DNA of 64,000 bases from Anisus vortex (Eukaryota > Mollusca > Gastropoda > Planorbidae). The translations under genes were made by a program, and so were the position numbers. Where the stretch lies: assembly GCA_949126835.1 (NCBI GenBank), contig OX421494.1:3913201-3977200 (forward strand), written 5' to 3'. Position 1 is the first letter of the stretch. Each line of letters opens with the position of its first letter. Positions 48,901-58,062 of this stretch are shown piece by piece. The notes under the pieces were generated by a model. The model was given only the letters and a program-made list of their open reading frames with translations, did no database searches and was not told where the DNA came from.

Positions 48901-51900
48901 TGCGATACGATTCCGATTAATCGTCCCATCACTAATTTCTATATTTAAACACTAAACATCTTGTGATTTTGTTTTATAGAGTTCCCAAGGTCATAAGTGA
49001 GAGGTCAGGGCCAATGCAGTTGCTGATCAGTCTGTTAGCCCTTGCTTTGACTCTCTTGTGTGGAACTCTTGGTCTGATGTTTATGTCCGCTCTACTTATA
49101 GTGAAGGTTGGTCTTTCTTTGAAATCTACTAAAAATTATAATAATGTTTTTTTCCTATTGTCCAATCAATGTGCTAAATTAAAGCAAGCTTGCTATATTT
49201 TGGAAAGCTTTTTAAAAATGTATAATGGTTTCTAATCTATTGTTTGACCTCTTAAAAACTGTAACACATTGTAAACATTTACTATAATATTTCAGTTTTT
49301 TTATAACATTTTTTTGTTTCTCGTGTTTGTACCCTGTCTTTAACTGTTGTCAGTGCATAGAACTGTCCTCAACGGGATATGCGCTATATAAGCATTATTA
49401 ATTTTATTATTATATATAAATCTCAGATAATATATGCAATATATTTTTCCATTCATTAAAATAGTTTGTTCAGATGTACTTTATTTTGCTGAAATTTCTA
49501 ATAATTATCCTGTGAATGTTAGTTATAATTTAACAGGTACCTTGGTATTTTACATCTTTATATCACAACTTCCTCTTGCTTTACAAACAGACATTAATTG
49601 TTGTTGTTTGAATGTGCTTTTTAAAAATTTAATTTGTCTGTGTGGATGTTAGTTATGTTTATGTTGCGTTCTTTATATTTACTTTGTGTTTTGGAAAGAA
49701 TGAACTAAAACCATTGCCTTAATTCACTTCTTATAGACCCTGAGCCTCCTGTATGACATCAGGCTCAAGCTGGACACACAGGTCACTCATCACCAGCTGT
49801 CCGTCCTGTTCCCCGTCACTCTGCTGGTCAACCTGCAGACACTACTTAATCTCAGCCCGATGGTCATTTGGATGAAGCTCGCAGCTGTGTAAGAAGTTCA
49901 ATTTGCCATTTTATTCTTCTTTTATAATTTCTTTCTGTTAACATTAAATGTGTGAATGTGAATACAAAGATAATAATGACAAACTAATTGATCCATTATA
50001 ATGTATCAAGCTAGTCTTAACTTTATCTCTTCAGGAACCAATCCTTGTTTCATAGACTGAGCCCAGACCCGAGCATGGTGCCAGCTTTAGTTACCTGTGA
50101 ATGTTGCGTAGTTTTGATTTATGCCAAGACTTTCTCCACATCCAAGTGAGTGTGACCATTTAACCTGTTTGTTACAGGTCAAATGGTTGAGTGTTTTTTT
50201 TTATCAAGGTCATTGAACCTTAAATGTGTATTAGGGTGGAGTTAGAAATGCATGAATTCGGCAATCATGTTTTACTGAGATGTGTTTAGAAAGTCATGAA
50301 TTCGGCCAATCATGTTTTACTGAGATGTGTTTAGAAAGTCATGAATTCGGCCAATCATGTTTTACTGAGATGTGTTTAGAAAGTCATGAATTCGGCCAAT
50401 CAAGTTTTACTGAGATGTGTTTAGAAAGTCATGAATTCGGCCAATCATGTTTTACTGAGATGTGTTTAGAAAGTCATGAATTCGGCCAATCAAGTTTTAC
50501 TGAGATGTGTTCAGAAAGTCAACAAAGGGGGGCAAGGATGAATGGTTTAGTTCAGCTGCTGTAACGACGCTCCACTGGGAGGTAGTCAGTTTTTTAGTCA
50601 AAGTGGACTTAAGAGATTTCTAATATGCATTCAGTATGGATAACACTGTGAAATATGAGAAAATATAATGTATAAACGGTGATTATATTGATCATAGAAT
50701 TATGTGCAGTCTACTATATAAAACATATGAAGAATGATAGAAAGAACTATTTTAATATGTATAGTGTTTATGCAAGTAATATAATCTCATCTACAAAATA
50801 TAAAAGTTGTGCTTTATGTATTTGTTGAAAAGAGACTGCAAATACCATCCAAAATCTAAACTTAGACCAAATTAATAAAAAACCAACAAGAAACCATAAT
50901 ATACTAGATTTATTTTTAATGAACAGACCAGGACTAGTATTCGATTATGAAATAATCCCTGGACTTTCAGATCATGATATTGTCAGAGTAAAAAACAAAA
51001 TAAAAATCCAAATTAGCAAGAAACCTAAAAGAATAATTTATCTCTGGAATAAATGTAACACAACAGAACTACATCAAGCAGCAATAAAATTCCAAACCAA
51101 TTTTCTTACTAAATACAATATAGATAGTCCAGTTGAAGATATTTGGCAATTTATAAAAACTAACTTAAAAGCAATAATGGCTGACTCTGTGCCAACAAAA
51201 CAAACATCAAATAAAATTAACAAATGTTGGTTTAACACTAAACTAAAGAAACTGTGTAAACAAAAAGAAAATCTTTTCAAAAAGTTTAAGGCAACTAATT
51301 CAATTAGACTACATAAAAAATACCTAAAGATTAAACATTTAACTCAGAAACTAAGCAGACAGCTGCAGAATGAATATGTAAACAATGTAATTTCTAAAGA
51401 TAATAATAAAAACTTATGGTCCTACATTAAATCAAGAAAAATGGACACTACAGGCATAGCTCCACTAAAAGGCCAAAACAATGAAACTTATAATGATAAT
51501 GAAACTAAAGCTAATATCCTAAACACACACTTTGCATCATCTTTTTCAAATCCAGGTGACAAAGAAATATTCATAAATTTAAACAAACTAGAAGAGATAG
51601 GAAATATAAATGTAGATGAAAAAGGCATTAAACAACTCCTAACCAACTTAAAAGTAAACAAAGCTTCTGGTCCAGATGAAATACCAGCAAGACTGCTTAA
51701 AGAACTAACTAATGAAATATCTCCAATCTTTAAAATACTTTTTCAGGCCTCTCTAAACCAGGGCAAAGTGCCCAAAGATTGGAAATTAGCCAATGTAACC
51801 CCCCTTTTCAAAAAAGGAGATAAATCTGACCCCGGAAATTATAGACCTGTTTCTCTAACAAGCATAACATGTAAATTACTTGAACATATAATATATAGTA

Positions 51901-53631
51901 GTATAGTAAATCATCTAGACAAACTAAATGCACTGTGCCCACACCAACATGGCTTCAGGAAAAATAGATCATGTGAGACTCAATTGATAGGCTTAATAGA
52001 TGACTTGTCTAAGGGATTAGATAATAACAACCAAATTGATGCTATATTACTAGATTTTTCAAAAGCATTTGATAAAGTTCATCATTCTAGTCTTCTTAAA
52101 AAACTTAAATACTTTGGCATCTCTGGTCCCTTACATCAGTGGATTCAGGACTTTCTTATAGGCAGAGAACAAACAGTGATAATAAATGGCTCTAAGTCAT
52201 CACCAATAACAGTAAACTCAGGAGTTCCACAAGGAACTGTTCTAGGGCCCCTACTATTTCTAATTTACATTAATGATCTGCCTAATTGCATCAACACAGG
52301 CACAAAAGTAAGATTATTTGCCGATGATTGCATAATTTATAGAATAATAAAGACAGGAAAAGATAGTGAACTTTTACAAAAAGACCTAGATGAACTACAA
52401 AAATGGGAATCAAACTGGAGTATGTCTTTTCACCCAGAAAAATGCCAACTAATAAGGGTATCCAAGAAAAAGAAACAAATAATAACAAACTACTTCATTC
52501 ATGGTAAAGAACTAACTCAAACTAGCAATGCTAAGTATCTAGGAGTAATAATAAATGATAAGTTATCTTGGAACCCTCACATTGATGAAGTAATTAAAAA
52601 ATCAAACAAAACATTAGGATTCATAAAAAGGAATTTTTACAAATGTAATAAGAATATAAAACTAAAATGCTATCTCACATTAGTTAGGCCTATACTAGAA
52701 TATGCAGGATCTGTATGGGACCCATCAACTAAAGAAAACATTAAAAAATTAGAACAAATTCAAAAAAGAGCTGCAAGGTTTATAACTAGTGAATATTCCC
52801 CATTGACAAGAGTAACACCAGTAGTCAAATCACTAAACCTAGAAACACTAGAGGACAGAAGGGCAAAGAGTAAAGTAGTAATAATACATAAGGCATTAAA
52901 CTCTAATTTAGAAATACAACCCAATAACAATCTGTTGCAAAGCTCAGATAAACATAGAGACAAAAACACCTTCCTTGTCCCTTATGCGAGAACAAATGCA
53001 TATAAGTACTCTTTCTTCCCGAGTGGCATTCGGGCATGGAATGGGTTGCCTGAACAAACCAGGAAAACCAATAACCTAACATCATTTAAAACATTAATAA
53101 AAATGCAAGACTAGACTCGGACCACGGATGAGCGTAGGACGCAATAATCTTCTTTATAGAACGAGCGTCTGTAATGTATAAGATAAGATAAGATAGTATA
53201 TAAACAAGAGAGTTGACATATAACAACCATCTAAGATCTTTTTTTTCAAATGATTAACTCCCTCAATATGTTGTGATCATGATAACTGCCTTGTATGTAG
53301 TAAAAAGTCATGTTTAAAACATGTAGATTTATCAGAGCTGAGCAATAAAATAATTCAGAAGTTGTATATATTTTCAATGTATTGGCCATTTACTGTAAAG
53401 TGGTTACAGCAGCTTGTGTTCACTGTTTTAATTCATATCCTCTACAGGTGGCTGAGTACAATGGTCAACTGGTCACTCAATTGTCTTGCTGTTGGGTCCC
53501 TGCTGTACGCTGTTGTCTCCATGTATCGCCTGTCCATATTTATAGCTGCGGCCGTCCTGACAGTTACACTCCCCCAGGTGGTGGTACTTCTCGCAGGCTT
53601 CACAAATCCAAAGAGCAACAAAGCAGAATAG
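27902..53631 (+). CDS. PGAP1: GPI inositol-deacylase (PGAP1)
   Basis: Twenty-six coding exons join in phase to 886 residues (human about 922): 27902-28036, 28759-28823, 28955-28975, 29664-29728, 30196-30284, 32577-32619, 32809-32900, 33125-33221, 33952-34109, 34620-34652, 34844-34896, 35117-35183, 35582-35749, 36086-36163, 39063-39115, 39226-39289, 40367-40441, 41057-41288, 41777-41846, 42185-42347, 43086-43182, 47912-48080, 48980-49106, 49737-49888, 50035-50145 and 53448-53631. The enzyme removes the inositol acyl chain from GPI anchors in the ER. A hydrophobic N-terminal segment (about 4-24) precedes the alpha/beta-hydrolase domain. Its nucleophile motif GHSMGG spans exons 7-8 (Ser about 169), and the likely catalytic His lies in VSTDHL (about 279). 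Several C-terminal transmembrane segments follow, in exons 21-26. Intron 18 has a GC donor (GCAAGT at 41289); exon 3 is only 21 nt. The introns are full of mobile DNA, but the coding frame is intact. Confidence 0.97.
29308..29470. repeat. 27-bp tandem repeat, 6 copies
   Basis: The unit is GATTGCAGGTTTCAAGGGAG plus ATAATTT, with almost no variation. It lies in PGAP1 intron 3. The 27-bp period keeps both strands open (IAGFKGDNL on one, LSPLKPAIK on the other), giving false frames. Confidence 0.96.
30365..30723. mobile_element. hAT-like MITE, 359 bp (CAAGGGTCGGGAACC family)
   Basis: The ends CAAGGGTCGGGAACC and GGTTCCCGACCCCTG are inverted repeats. A perfect 8-bp target duplication, GTCTAGGG, flanks it (30357-30364 and 30724-30731). 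An inverted copy of the same family lies at 31804-32146. Confidence 0.9.
30881..31440 (-). pseudogene. LINE family 2, C-terminal and 3' fragment
   Basis: On the minus strand it encodes [20 protein letters not shown] and then [19 protein letters not shown], the usual C-terminal signature of a LINE reverse transcriptase. Its 3' tail (CTTTATTGATCC... with repeated TAAGA) ends at 30881. The tail matches the plus-strand copy at 22990-23240. The 5' end is broken. Confidence 0.75.
31450..31710 (-). pseudogene. Third LINE family, C-terminal fragment
   Basis: The minus strand reads [19 protein letters not shown], then [19 protein letters not shown]. This is the CPCG...H/QVLQxC cysteine-rich C-terminus found in some LINE proteins. 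It is unlike the LINE copies at 30881 and 50919. Confidence 0.65.
31804..32146. mobile_element. hAT-like MITE, 343 bp, inverted copy of 30365
   Basis: Its ends are CTGGGGTCGGGAACCC and GGTTTCCGACCCCTG. A perfect 8-bp target duplication, GTCTAGAT, flanks it (31796-31803 and 32147-32154). The interior matches the 30365 copy in reverse orientation. Confidence 0.9.
32338..32475 (-). repeat. GCGCTATA-type dispersed repeat, inverted
   Basis: The stretch AATAATAATGTTTGTATAAC, GCTCATAGCGCATTTAACAT and ACAACTAAGAACAC parallels 39836-39960 and the inverse of 11510. It lies in PGAP1 intron 5. Confidence 0.6.
33335..33400 (+). repeat. GGGATATGCGCTATATAAG repeat end
   Basis: The motif ACGGGATATGCGCTATATAA is followed by a TTTA simple repeat. 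The same motif is at 49371-49392. Confidence 0.55.
35800..35950 (-). repeat. SINE family B copy
   Basis: It shares GTCAGGTACCCATCAGAGCT, GGGTAGACTCAGGGACACC and ACCAGGATTTGAACCCTGGA with the copies at 9916, 40776 and 43386. The last motif is an inverted B box, so the SINE reads on the minus strand. It lies in PGAP1 intron 13. Confidence 0.75.
36170..38873. repeat. 36-bp minisatellite, about 75 copies, with higher-order structure
   Basis: The unit is TTCATTGTCGTTGTAACACC followed by AGCAAGCTAATTAGAT. The period is exactly 36 throughout. Two sites carry nearly all the variation: GAT/GAA before TTC, and AAGC/AGGC. The variant order is itself repeated (a six-unit block twice near 37.6-38.0 kb, and a longer block again near 38.43-38.6 kb). 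It fills most of PGAP1 intron 14 and begins about 7 bp after the exon 14 donor at 36164. Confidence 0.98.
39312..39785. repeat. 34-bp minisatellite, about 14 copies
   Basis: The unit is ACAGTTTTTAGTTCAGTTAC followed by AATTGTATTAATTC, with few variants. It lies in PGAP1 intron 16, soon after exon 16 ends at 39289. Confidence 0.95.
39836..39960 (-). repeat. GCGCTATA-type dispersed repeat, inverted
   Basis: AATAATAATATTTGTATAGC, GCTGCCAACAAACATAATGT and GCTCAGAGCGCATTTAACAT match the inverse of 11510-11592. It lies directly after the 34-bp array. Confidence 0.65.
40776..40946 (-). repeat. SINE family B copy
   Basis: It carries GTGTGTGGCCAGCACAAT, GTCAGGTACCCATTAGAGCT and GATTCAAACCTAGAACC. 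It lies in PGAP1 intron 17. Confidence 0.75.
41337..41409. mobile_element. 73-bp piggyBac-like micro-MITE
   Basis: It starts CCCTTACAGTCCCGGG, ends GGTACGGGAAGGG and is flanked by TTAA on both sides (41333-41336 and 41410-41413). A second copy of equal length is at 46188-46260. TTAA duplication with CCC...GGG ends is the piggyBac signature. It lies 48 bp after the GC donor of PGAP1 exon 18. Confidence 0.8.
41535..41635. repeat. 34-bp tandem repeat, 3 copies
   Basis: The unit is built on TTCAGACTAGTTGGGTTTTT and CATTGGGTTTTTTG. It lies in PGAP1 intron 18. Confidence 0.85.
41961..42084 (-). repeat. SINE family A copy
   Basis: Read on the minus strand it has GCTGGTCCTGTGGTTAATAC, ACCAGACTGTCGACATGACA, CAGGAGTTTTGGGCCAAGGA and AGAAGGAACCTCTGTAAACT (the last with small changes). 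It lies in PGAP1 intron 19. Confidence 0.75.
43219..43285. repeat. 13-bp tandem repeat (AAGCCCCACCCTC), about 5 copies
   Basis: A C-rich array in PGAP1 intron 21, about 37 bp after exon 21. Confidence 0.9.
43386..43577 (-). repeat. SINE family B copy
   Basis: It carries GATTGTGTGGCCAGCACAAT, AGCTAATGTCAGTTACCCAA and CACCAGGATTCGGACCCAGG, the last an inverted B box. It lies in PGAP1 intron 21. Confidence 0.75.
44622..44824 (+). pseudogene. LINE family 1 fragment, left half (split by a hAT element)
   Basis: It matches 52798-53098 of the main LINE (GACAAGAGTAACACCA, AACCTAGAAACACTAGAGGA, CATGGAATGGGTTGCCTGAA) with an internal deletion of about 90 bp. Its right half continues at 47723. Confidence 0.85.
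45044..45127 (+). repeat. SINE family A, head portion
   Basis: GGCTGGTCCTGTGGTTAGTT, CACTGGACTGTCAACTGACA and GGTCGTGGGTTCTGTCCC form the best tRNA-like head of this family (A and B boxes). The 3' tail is missing; an AAT run follows. It lies inside the hAT element. Confidence 0.75.
46188..46260. mobile_element. 73-bp piggyBac-like micro-MITE, second copy
   Basis: It starts CCCTAACAGTCCAGGG, ends GGTACGGGAAGGG and is flanked by TTAA (46184-46187 and 46261-46264). It is inserted within the hAT element. Confidence 0.8.
47723..47830 (+). pseudogene. LINE family 1 fragment, right half
   Basis: It continues the LINE tail beyond the hAT insertion: ATGCAAGACTAGACACAGAC, GATGATCGTATGACACAATA and TCTTTATAGAAGGAG, ending AATGTATAAGATAAG. 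It corresponds to 53099-53190 of the main LINE. Confidence 0.82.
48157..48934. mobile_element. hAT-like non-autonomous element, 778 bp, with subterminal iterons
   Basis: The ends TAGTGATGGGAC and GTCCCATCACTA are inverted repeats. A perfect 8-bp target duplication, ATTTCTAT, flanks it (48149-48156 and 48935-48942). Both ends carry several copies of CGATACGATTCCGAT-type motifs, probably transposase-binding sites. I see no open frame. It lies in PGAP1 intron 22. Confidence 0.88.
49366..49425 (+). repeat. GGGATATGCGCTATATAAG repeat end
   Basis: AACGGGATATGCGCTATATA is followed by AT-rich simple sequence. It matches 33350-33370. It lies in PGAP1 intron 23. Confidence 0.55.
50235..50520. repeat. 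45-bp tandem repeat, about 6 copies
   Basis: The unit is TGTGTTTAGAAAGTCATGAA followed by TTCGGCCAATCATGTTTTACT and GAGA. The 45-bp period is a multiple of 3 and leaves a false frame of [15 protein letters not shown] repeats. It lies at the start of PGAP1's last intron. Confidence 0.95.
50831..53195 (+). mobile_element. LINE (non-LTR retrotransposon), family 1, 5'-truncated
   Basis: The element lies in the last intron of PGAP1, in the same direction as the gene. The protein homology starts at about 50831 ([13 protein letters not shown]), and upstream frames are closed, so the endonuclease domain is missing apart from its last part ([10 protein letters not shown]). The 3' end carries a conserved tail (GGACCACGGATGAGCGTAGG) and finishes in repeated TAAGA units near 53176-53195. 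Fragments of the same family lie at 11756, 26987, 44622 and 47723. Confidence 0.88.
50919..53114 (+). CDS. LINE reverse transcriptase frame (731 codons, N-terminus truncated)
   Basis: The frame has no stop for 731 codons. It starts with the end of the endonuclease domain (LSDHDIV, about 16-23) and runs through a basic linker to the reverse transcriptase core: [76 protein letters not shown] and FADD at 467-470. The C-terminal part ends in [17 protein letters not shown]. The type resembles the Jockey/CR1 group. The ATG is internal to the original protein; the true start was lost with the 5' truncation. An open RT frame in a truncated copy suggests a fairly recent insertion. Confidence 0.92.
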   Translation: MNRPGLVFDYEIIPGLSDHDIVRVKNKIKIQISKKPKRIIYLWNKCNTTELHQAAIKFQTNFLTKYNIDSPVEDIWQFIKTNLKAIMADSVPTKQTSNKINKCWFNTKLKKLCKQKENLFKKFKATNSIRLHKKYLKIKHLTQKLSRQLQNEYVNNVISKDNNKNLWSYIKSRKMDTTGIAPLKGQNNETYNDNETKANILNTHFASSFSNPGDKEIFINLNKLEEIGNINVDEKGIKQLLTNLKVNKASGPDEIPARLLKELTNEISPIFKILFQASLNQGKVPKDWKLANVTPLFKKGDKSDPGNYRPVSLTSITCKLLEHIIYSSIVNHLDKLNALCPHQHGFRKNRSCETQLIGLIDDLSKGLDNNNQIDAILLDFSKAFDKVHHSSLLKKLKYFGISGPLHQWIQDFLIGREQTVIINGSKSSPITVNSGVPQGTVLGPLLFLIYINDLPNCINTGTKVRLFADDCIIYRIIKTGKDSELLQKDLDELQKWESNWSMSFHPEKCQLIRVSKKKKQIITNYFIHGKELTQTSNAKYLGVIINDKLSWNPHIDEVIKKSNKTLGFIKRNFYKCNKNIKLKCYLTLVRPILEYAGSVWDPSTKENIKKLEQIQKRAARFITSEYSPLTRVTPVVKSLNLETLEDRRAKSKVVIIHKALNSNLEIQPNNNLLQSSDKHRDKNTFLVPYARTNAYKYSFFPSGIRAWNGLPEQTRKTNNLTSFKTLIKMQD

Positions 53632-53852
53632 GTCACCATGATCTCAGGGATGTGTTGTATGTTATTTTAATTGTTACCATTATCATTCCACTCCACAAGT
53701 AGGTTGAGAGCAACAAAAATGTTGTTTACCTTGACATATAATCAGTTTGTGATGTAACAATGTAAGATTATTCTTGACAGAGAGTTATTCATTCACTCAG
53801 ACCTCAGACAACAAAGAACTGATTTTGTATTGTTGGCACTTTTCAAAATTGG

Positions 53853-53858
53853 AATAAA
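53853..53858 (+). terminator. Candidate PGAP1 poly(A) signal (AATAAA)
   Basis: It is the first AATAAA after the stop (about 220 bp downstream) and is followed by a T-rich run at 53870. Confidence 0.45.
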
Positions 53859-54373
53859 TGGAAAGGAGTTTTTTTTCTTTAAAACCGTTTAAAACATATT
53901 TAGGAAACAATTCTAAATTTTCCAAAACATCTATCATTAGAACCAAAGTGTATGTCATTGAGTGTGATTGAATTCTACAAGATTGTTATGTTACAAATTC
54001 ATGATTGAAAACTAAAAGTTAACAAGCATATTTTATGATGAGATATTTTGCTCAACCACAACAGCTATTGCTGTAGAACAAATATAAGCACAAGTATACT
54101 TCATTGGGTAGCTCACTAGTAAGTCGGTAGTTTGTGGGTCTCTTTTCTTTGTTTCAATTCCCATTGCATTTGTATTCCTATTTGAAATGAGTTATCATTG
54201 TTACGGTACATTATAGTATAATTCATTATGTTCTGTTTATACTTGGAAAGAAAGATTACTTTACTGAAGTGTGGCCTCCTAACCCATATATATGGCGTCC
54301 GTCCTCAAAGAGATGATGGACTGTTCACCCTAGCCTCTGCCCCTGGCCTGGGTCTCTTTTGGATCTCCTCTCT

Positions 54374-54595
54374 GCGTTCTTTGTCGCAAGGGTGTTGCCT
54401 CTGTTATCTTGCGTTCTTTGTCGCAAGGATGTGGCCTCTGTTATCTTGCGTTCTTTGTCGCAAGGATGTGGCCTCTGTTATCTTGCGTTCTTTGTCGCAA
54501 GGATGTGGCCTCTGTTATCTTGCGTTCTTTGTCGCAAGGGTGTTGCCTCTGTTATCTTGCGTTCTTTGTCGCAAGGATGTGGCCTCTGTTATCTG
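54374..54595. repeat. 37-bp tandem repeat, 6 copies
   Basis: The unit is GCGTTCTTTGTCGCAAGGAT followed by GTGGCCTCTGTTATCTT. It is more GC-rich than its surroundings. A 37-bp period shifts frame each unit, so all three plus frames stay open and give overlapping false proteins. Confidence 0.95.
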
Positions 54596-55479
54596 TCTAC
54601 CCCTTTGCAGATGATGCTGCCTTCAGCGAGATCCTCCCGCAATAACCCATAATTCATCTGTATGTATTAAAAGAAAGAAAGTGTTTTTGTTGTTGCCTGT
54701 TGTGTGTGAAAGTTACACATGAAGTTGACAGTACTATTGATGAAAGAATTTGACTGAATGTTCAGACAATAATTTAGACATTTTTACTTTTACATGTTGA
54801 GTTATCTTTCTTGAGTTCTTACATGTTGAGTTATCTTTCTTGACATTTTGAGTAATCCAGTTCTCTAGAGGTTGTTACATTTACTTGTGTTAAGTTAAAC
54901 TGATACATGAGAAATCTTTGGGACATGACAGCAAAAATATATTTCCAACAAGCATGAACACTTTTTTTATGTTGGCTTTAAGTAAATTATAGTGATAGCT
55001 AAAAAAATTATATAATTAAGAAAAAAAATTATTTCCTGCATATTATGATATTTTCAAAAAAACAAATGTGGCATTGGATTTGTTTTGTTCCCAAAAAAAA
55101 GTGCACATATTAGGTTTACGAATTTTTTCCCTCAGGTTTGAATGCAAGAAGGCTTTGTAGTCTTGTGACATTGTTACCACAACAAATATCATTACTTTGG
55201 CCACACACAATAGTTATTCCCATTTACTGAAATATTTCTTTGTTGTGTTAAATAGTTGTGTTTTTCTTTCATCATGTTGTTGCAATCTTTGCACGTAATT
55301 GGAGAAGTTGTAAGTATTGCCTGTTTGTTGCTGGAACTGAAGGAAACACATGACATGACTAATCATGACAGTAGGATAAAATGTTGACATATCTAGTACC
55401 TGTATGTAAATGTCCAACTTCTAACAACCTATATATCTATATATATGTATGGCCGCATACAAAGAAAGAGGCTGTATGT

Positions 55480-55600
55480 TCCCCAGAGCAGGAGCAAAGC
55501 CACAGGGGCTTTTTTTAAAATATGTACCGGGTACTGAATTTGCTACAAATTTGGTAAATGTTTGACACGCGAAAGTTCAGCCCCCCCTTTCCCTCTTGTT
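55480..55600 (-). mobile_element. Degenerate copy of the 8085-family MITE
   Basis: GCAAAGCCACAGGGGC at the left and GACACGCGAAAGTTCAGCCC at the right match that family in reverse. The ends are decayed and no target duplication was found. Confidence 0.6.
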
Positions 55601-55630
55601 TCTCCCTCTAAATTTGTTATATCATGTCGA

Positions 55631-55775
55631 GGCAGACTGGCCCTGCGGTTAGTTCACCAGACTGTCAGCAAAATGGCCCCGGTTCTGGCCCTACCGCCGA
55701 CCAATCCCTGCAGAAGTTGGGTCTAGGGGACATAACAATCTTCTATCTAGAAGGAACATCTGTAAACTTACAAGT
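55631..55775 (+). repeat. SINE family A copy, near complete
   Basis: It has ACTGGCCCTGCGGTTAGTTC, ACCAGACTGTCAGCAAAATG, CAGAAGTTGGGTCTAGGGGA and ACAATCTTCTATCTAGAAGG, ending AACATCTGTAAACTTACAAG. Confidence 0.78.
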
Positions 55776-56855
55776 GTAAAATGTAGGCCCCGCCCTACCC
55801 ACCTATGAAATATTCTTATAATATTGTTTTTTGTACATATTTTTATGTTTGATAAAAAGCCAGAAATGATAAAGTTTTATAACACTGTAATTATCTGTTC
55901 AGTTGACAAATCAAAAAATCAAAATCAAGTAACAGATCAATTGGGTTGCGCAGCTTTAACTGGTATTAATCTTTATAATTTTCTTGTTAATGAGTAGTCG
56001 GGTTTGACCTATCGGGAATATTATCTCCTTTGATGCAACACACAAGTCTTGTTGGGGAAAAGTGTAAAGCACGGTAAATAAATTATTCAAATATAATCTC
56101 AAGAGGTTGATTTCTTGAGCAATAGGTTTTTTACAATCAAGCTCTTAAAACTGTCAGAATATTTTCAACTTAAGGTTCTATATGTTCATCTGTAAAAAAT
56201 AATGTTCCAATAGTTCTCTTGTGTCTTGATCAATTCCATGATGTTAGTTATAGAGACTACAAAGTAAAACTTTGAATGGAAGATTAACTAGTGTATAACA
56301 GCGTCTGGTCATACTTTCTCATTGTATTCCAGGGGCCATAGAAACTAACAATAAAAACTGAACTAATAATAACTCTTGTAGTTTTATAATCTGTACTTTA
56401 AACATTGAAAGGATAAATTTTCTCCCCAGCAACATTTGTGTGAACTGCCTCTTTGTTTTTGTTGAAAAAAAAAACTGTAACAAATATTTATGTTTTCTAA
56501 AAATTTTACCATTGCTATTAATGCTAATAAAATATTTTCAGAAGAATTTTTATTTGTTAATATTTTTTTTTAAGATTTAAGATTAATATTGTATTGTTTC
56601 CAAAGATTTATTTTTTTTACTTTTGGACTATATTAATAAAGCTTGGTTAGTTGCTGACAATTTAAGAAAAAGATTAGCACCAACCATTGAAAGGGAAAGA
56701 ATATTGAAGCAGTGGTATCAGTTATAAATGTATAATTTATATGTATAAAAAAATATAAATCAGCTGCAGAATGTTATATTAATAAAGAACTCCATCATAC
56801 TAAATAAATACGACATTAAGAATTATTTCTATCATCATTGTAAGATTGTTTACAC

Positions 56856-58062
56856 CAGGGGTCGGAACCTATGGCACGCGTGCCAAACCTGGCACGCAGA
56901 GCGATTTTCAATGGCACGCGAGAGACCTCCAAGTACTGCTAGGCATTCGCTCTTTTACTTTCAGCTTTTGGTTCAACTAACGCTTGTGAACAGATTTTAT
57001 CGCACATTAAAGATGTTTTATTTTAAGCATACAAAGAGGTCACTTACACTTGACCACTCATTAATTGATACAAACTAATTAAATGTAAAAAGAGTTGTTA
57101 TGCTCATCTTCTTTAATTAAACATAAATATAAGTAATTCTAAAACAAATTTATTTGTATTATTAATTGAATAAGTATAAGAGACTTATTTAATAGCTTTG
57201 TATTAAATGTTTATTTACAACTTAGTCAACTGTTTAACGTAAATTACTTAAATCGTCTATTAATTCAATCTTGTAATGAATACCATAATGTTGGATTTAT
57301 ATAAAGAAATAATAATTAGTCAGTAATATTTGTTATATTACAAAACATAACATGTTTGGCATCACTATTGAATCAATTGAGGAAAAGTTTATAATTAATG
57401 GGAGATAATAAACCCGTTTTATTTGTGATAGTATTTCTAAAATGTTTCTTTTTTGTTGTTTTTTTCTTTTATAAAAGAATACATCGCTTACAATTTATAA
57501 CTTTGAAATCAAACTATAAAACGAATTTAAAAATTATATAAATATTATATGACTAAAGAATTTATATGTATATTTTCGAACAATACATTAACTACCCAGT
57601 TCTTATGATTACTGTGTATTTATTCAGCTTAACTGACGCTATTCACTTTCAGTTGTGGGATGCTAAAAAAACATTAAAGGTCAGCTCAACTGAGATCAAC
57701 AATTTATTAGAAGGTTTTAGATCCTTATATTTAATAACAAAAGATAATGTTGAGAAAATAATTACGACTAATGTGATAGTTTATTAATAAATATTGCATT
57801 TGATATAAATGCAAATAATAGGATGATAATGATTATCAAAATCACAAACACGTTAATTTTGTATTAAATATAAAAAGGTTTAACTATTTTCTCTATAAAC
57901 TCTTTTGCTTTTGGTCTTGCCACGGAGTTTAATTAATTGTCCTATAAAAAAAATAATTTTTTAAAAGTATAATAGAGCAAGTTGACTTTTAGGCTGTTGG
58001 CATGCTGAATGATTTAGAAATCCTAGTTTGGCACACTGTTAGCAAAATGTTGCCGATTCCTG
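56856..58062 (+). mobile_element. hAT element with transposase remnant, 1207 bp
   Basis: The ends CAGGGGTCGGAAC and CCGATTCCTG form an inverted repeat. An 8-bp target duplication, GTTTACAC/GTTTACAT (7 of 8), flanks it. Near 56.96-57.07 kb the plus strand keeps a hAT C-terminal signature, LSAFGSTNACEQILSHIKD, then KRSLTLDHSLIDT. The interior is homologous, in reverse orientation, to that of the hAT element at 44825-47714. A 73-codon frame at 57566-57787 is probably more of the decayed transposase. Confidence 0.82.

Larger units (their letters stand above)
53632..56847. other. Region downstream of PGAP1 without recognised genes
   Basis: It holds the PGAP1 3' UTR, a 37-bp array (54374-54595), a MITE scrap (55480-55600) and a SINE (55631-55775). 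The rest is AT-rich. No exon was recognised. Confidence 0.55.

Noticed and set aside
54228..54652. Overlapping 78-128-codon frames downstream of PGAP1
   Set aside because: They are three readings of one 37-bp repeat array; none resembles a protein family.
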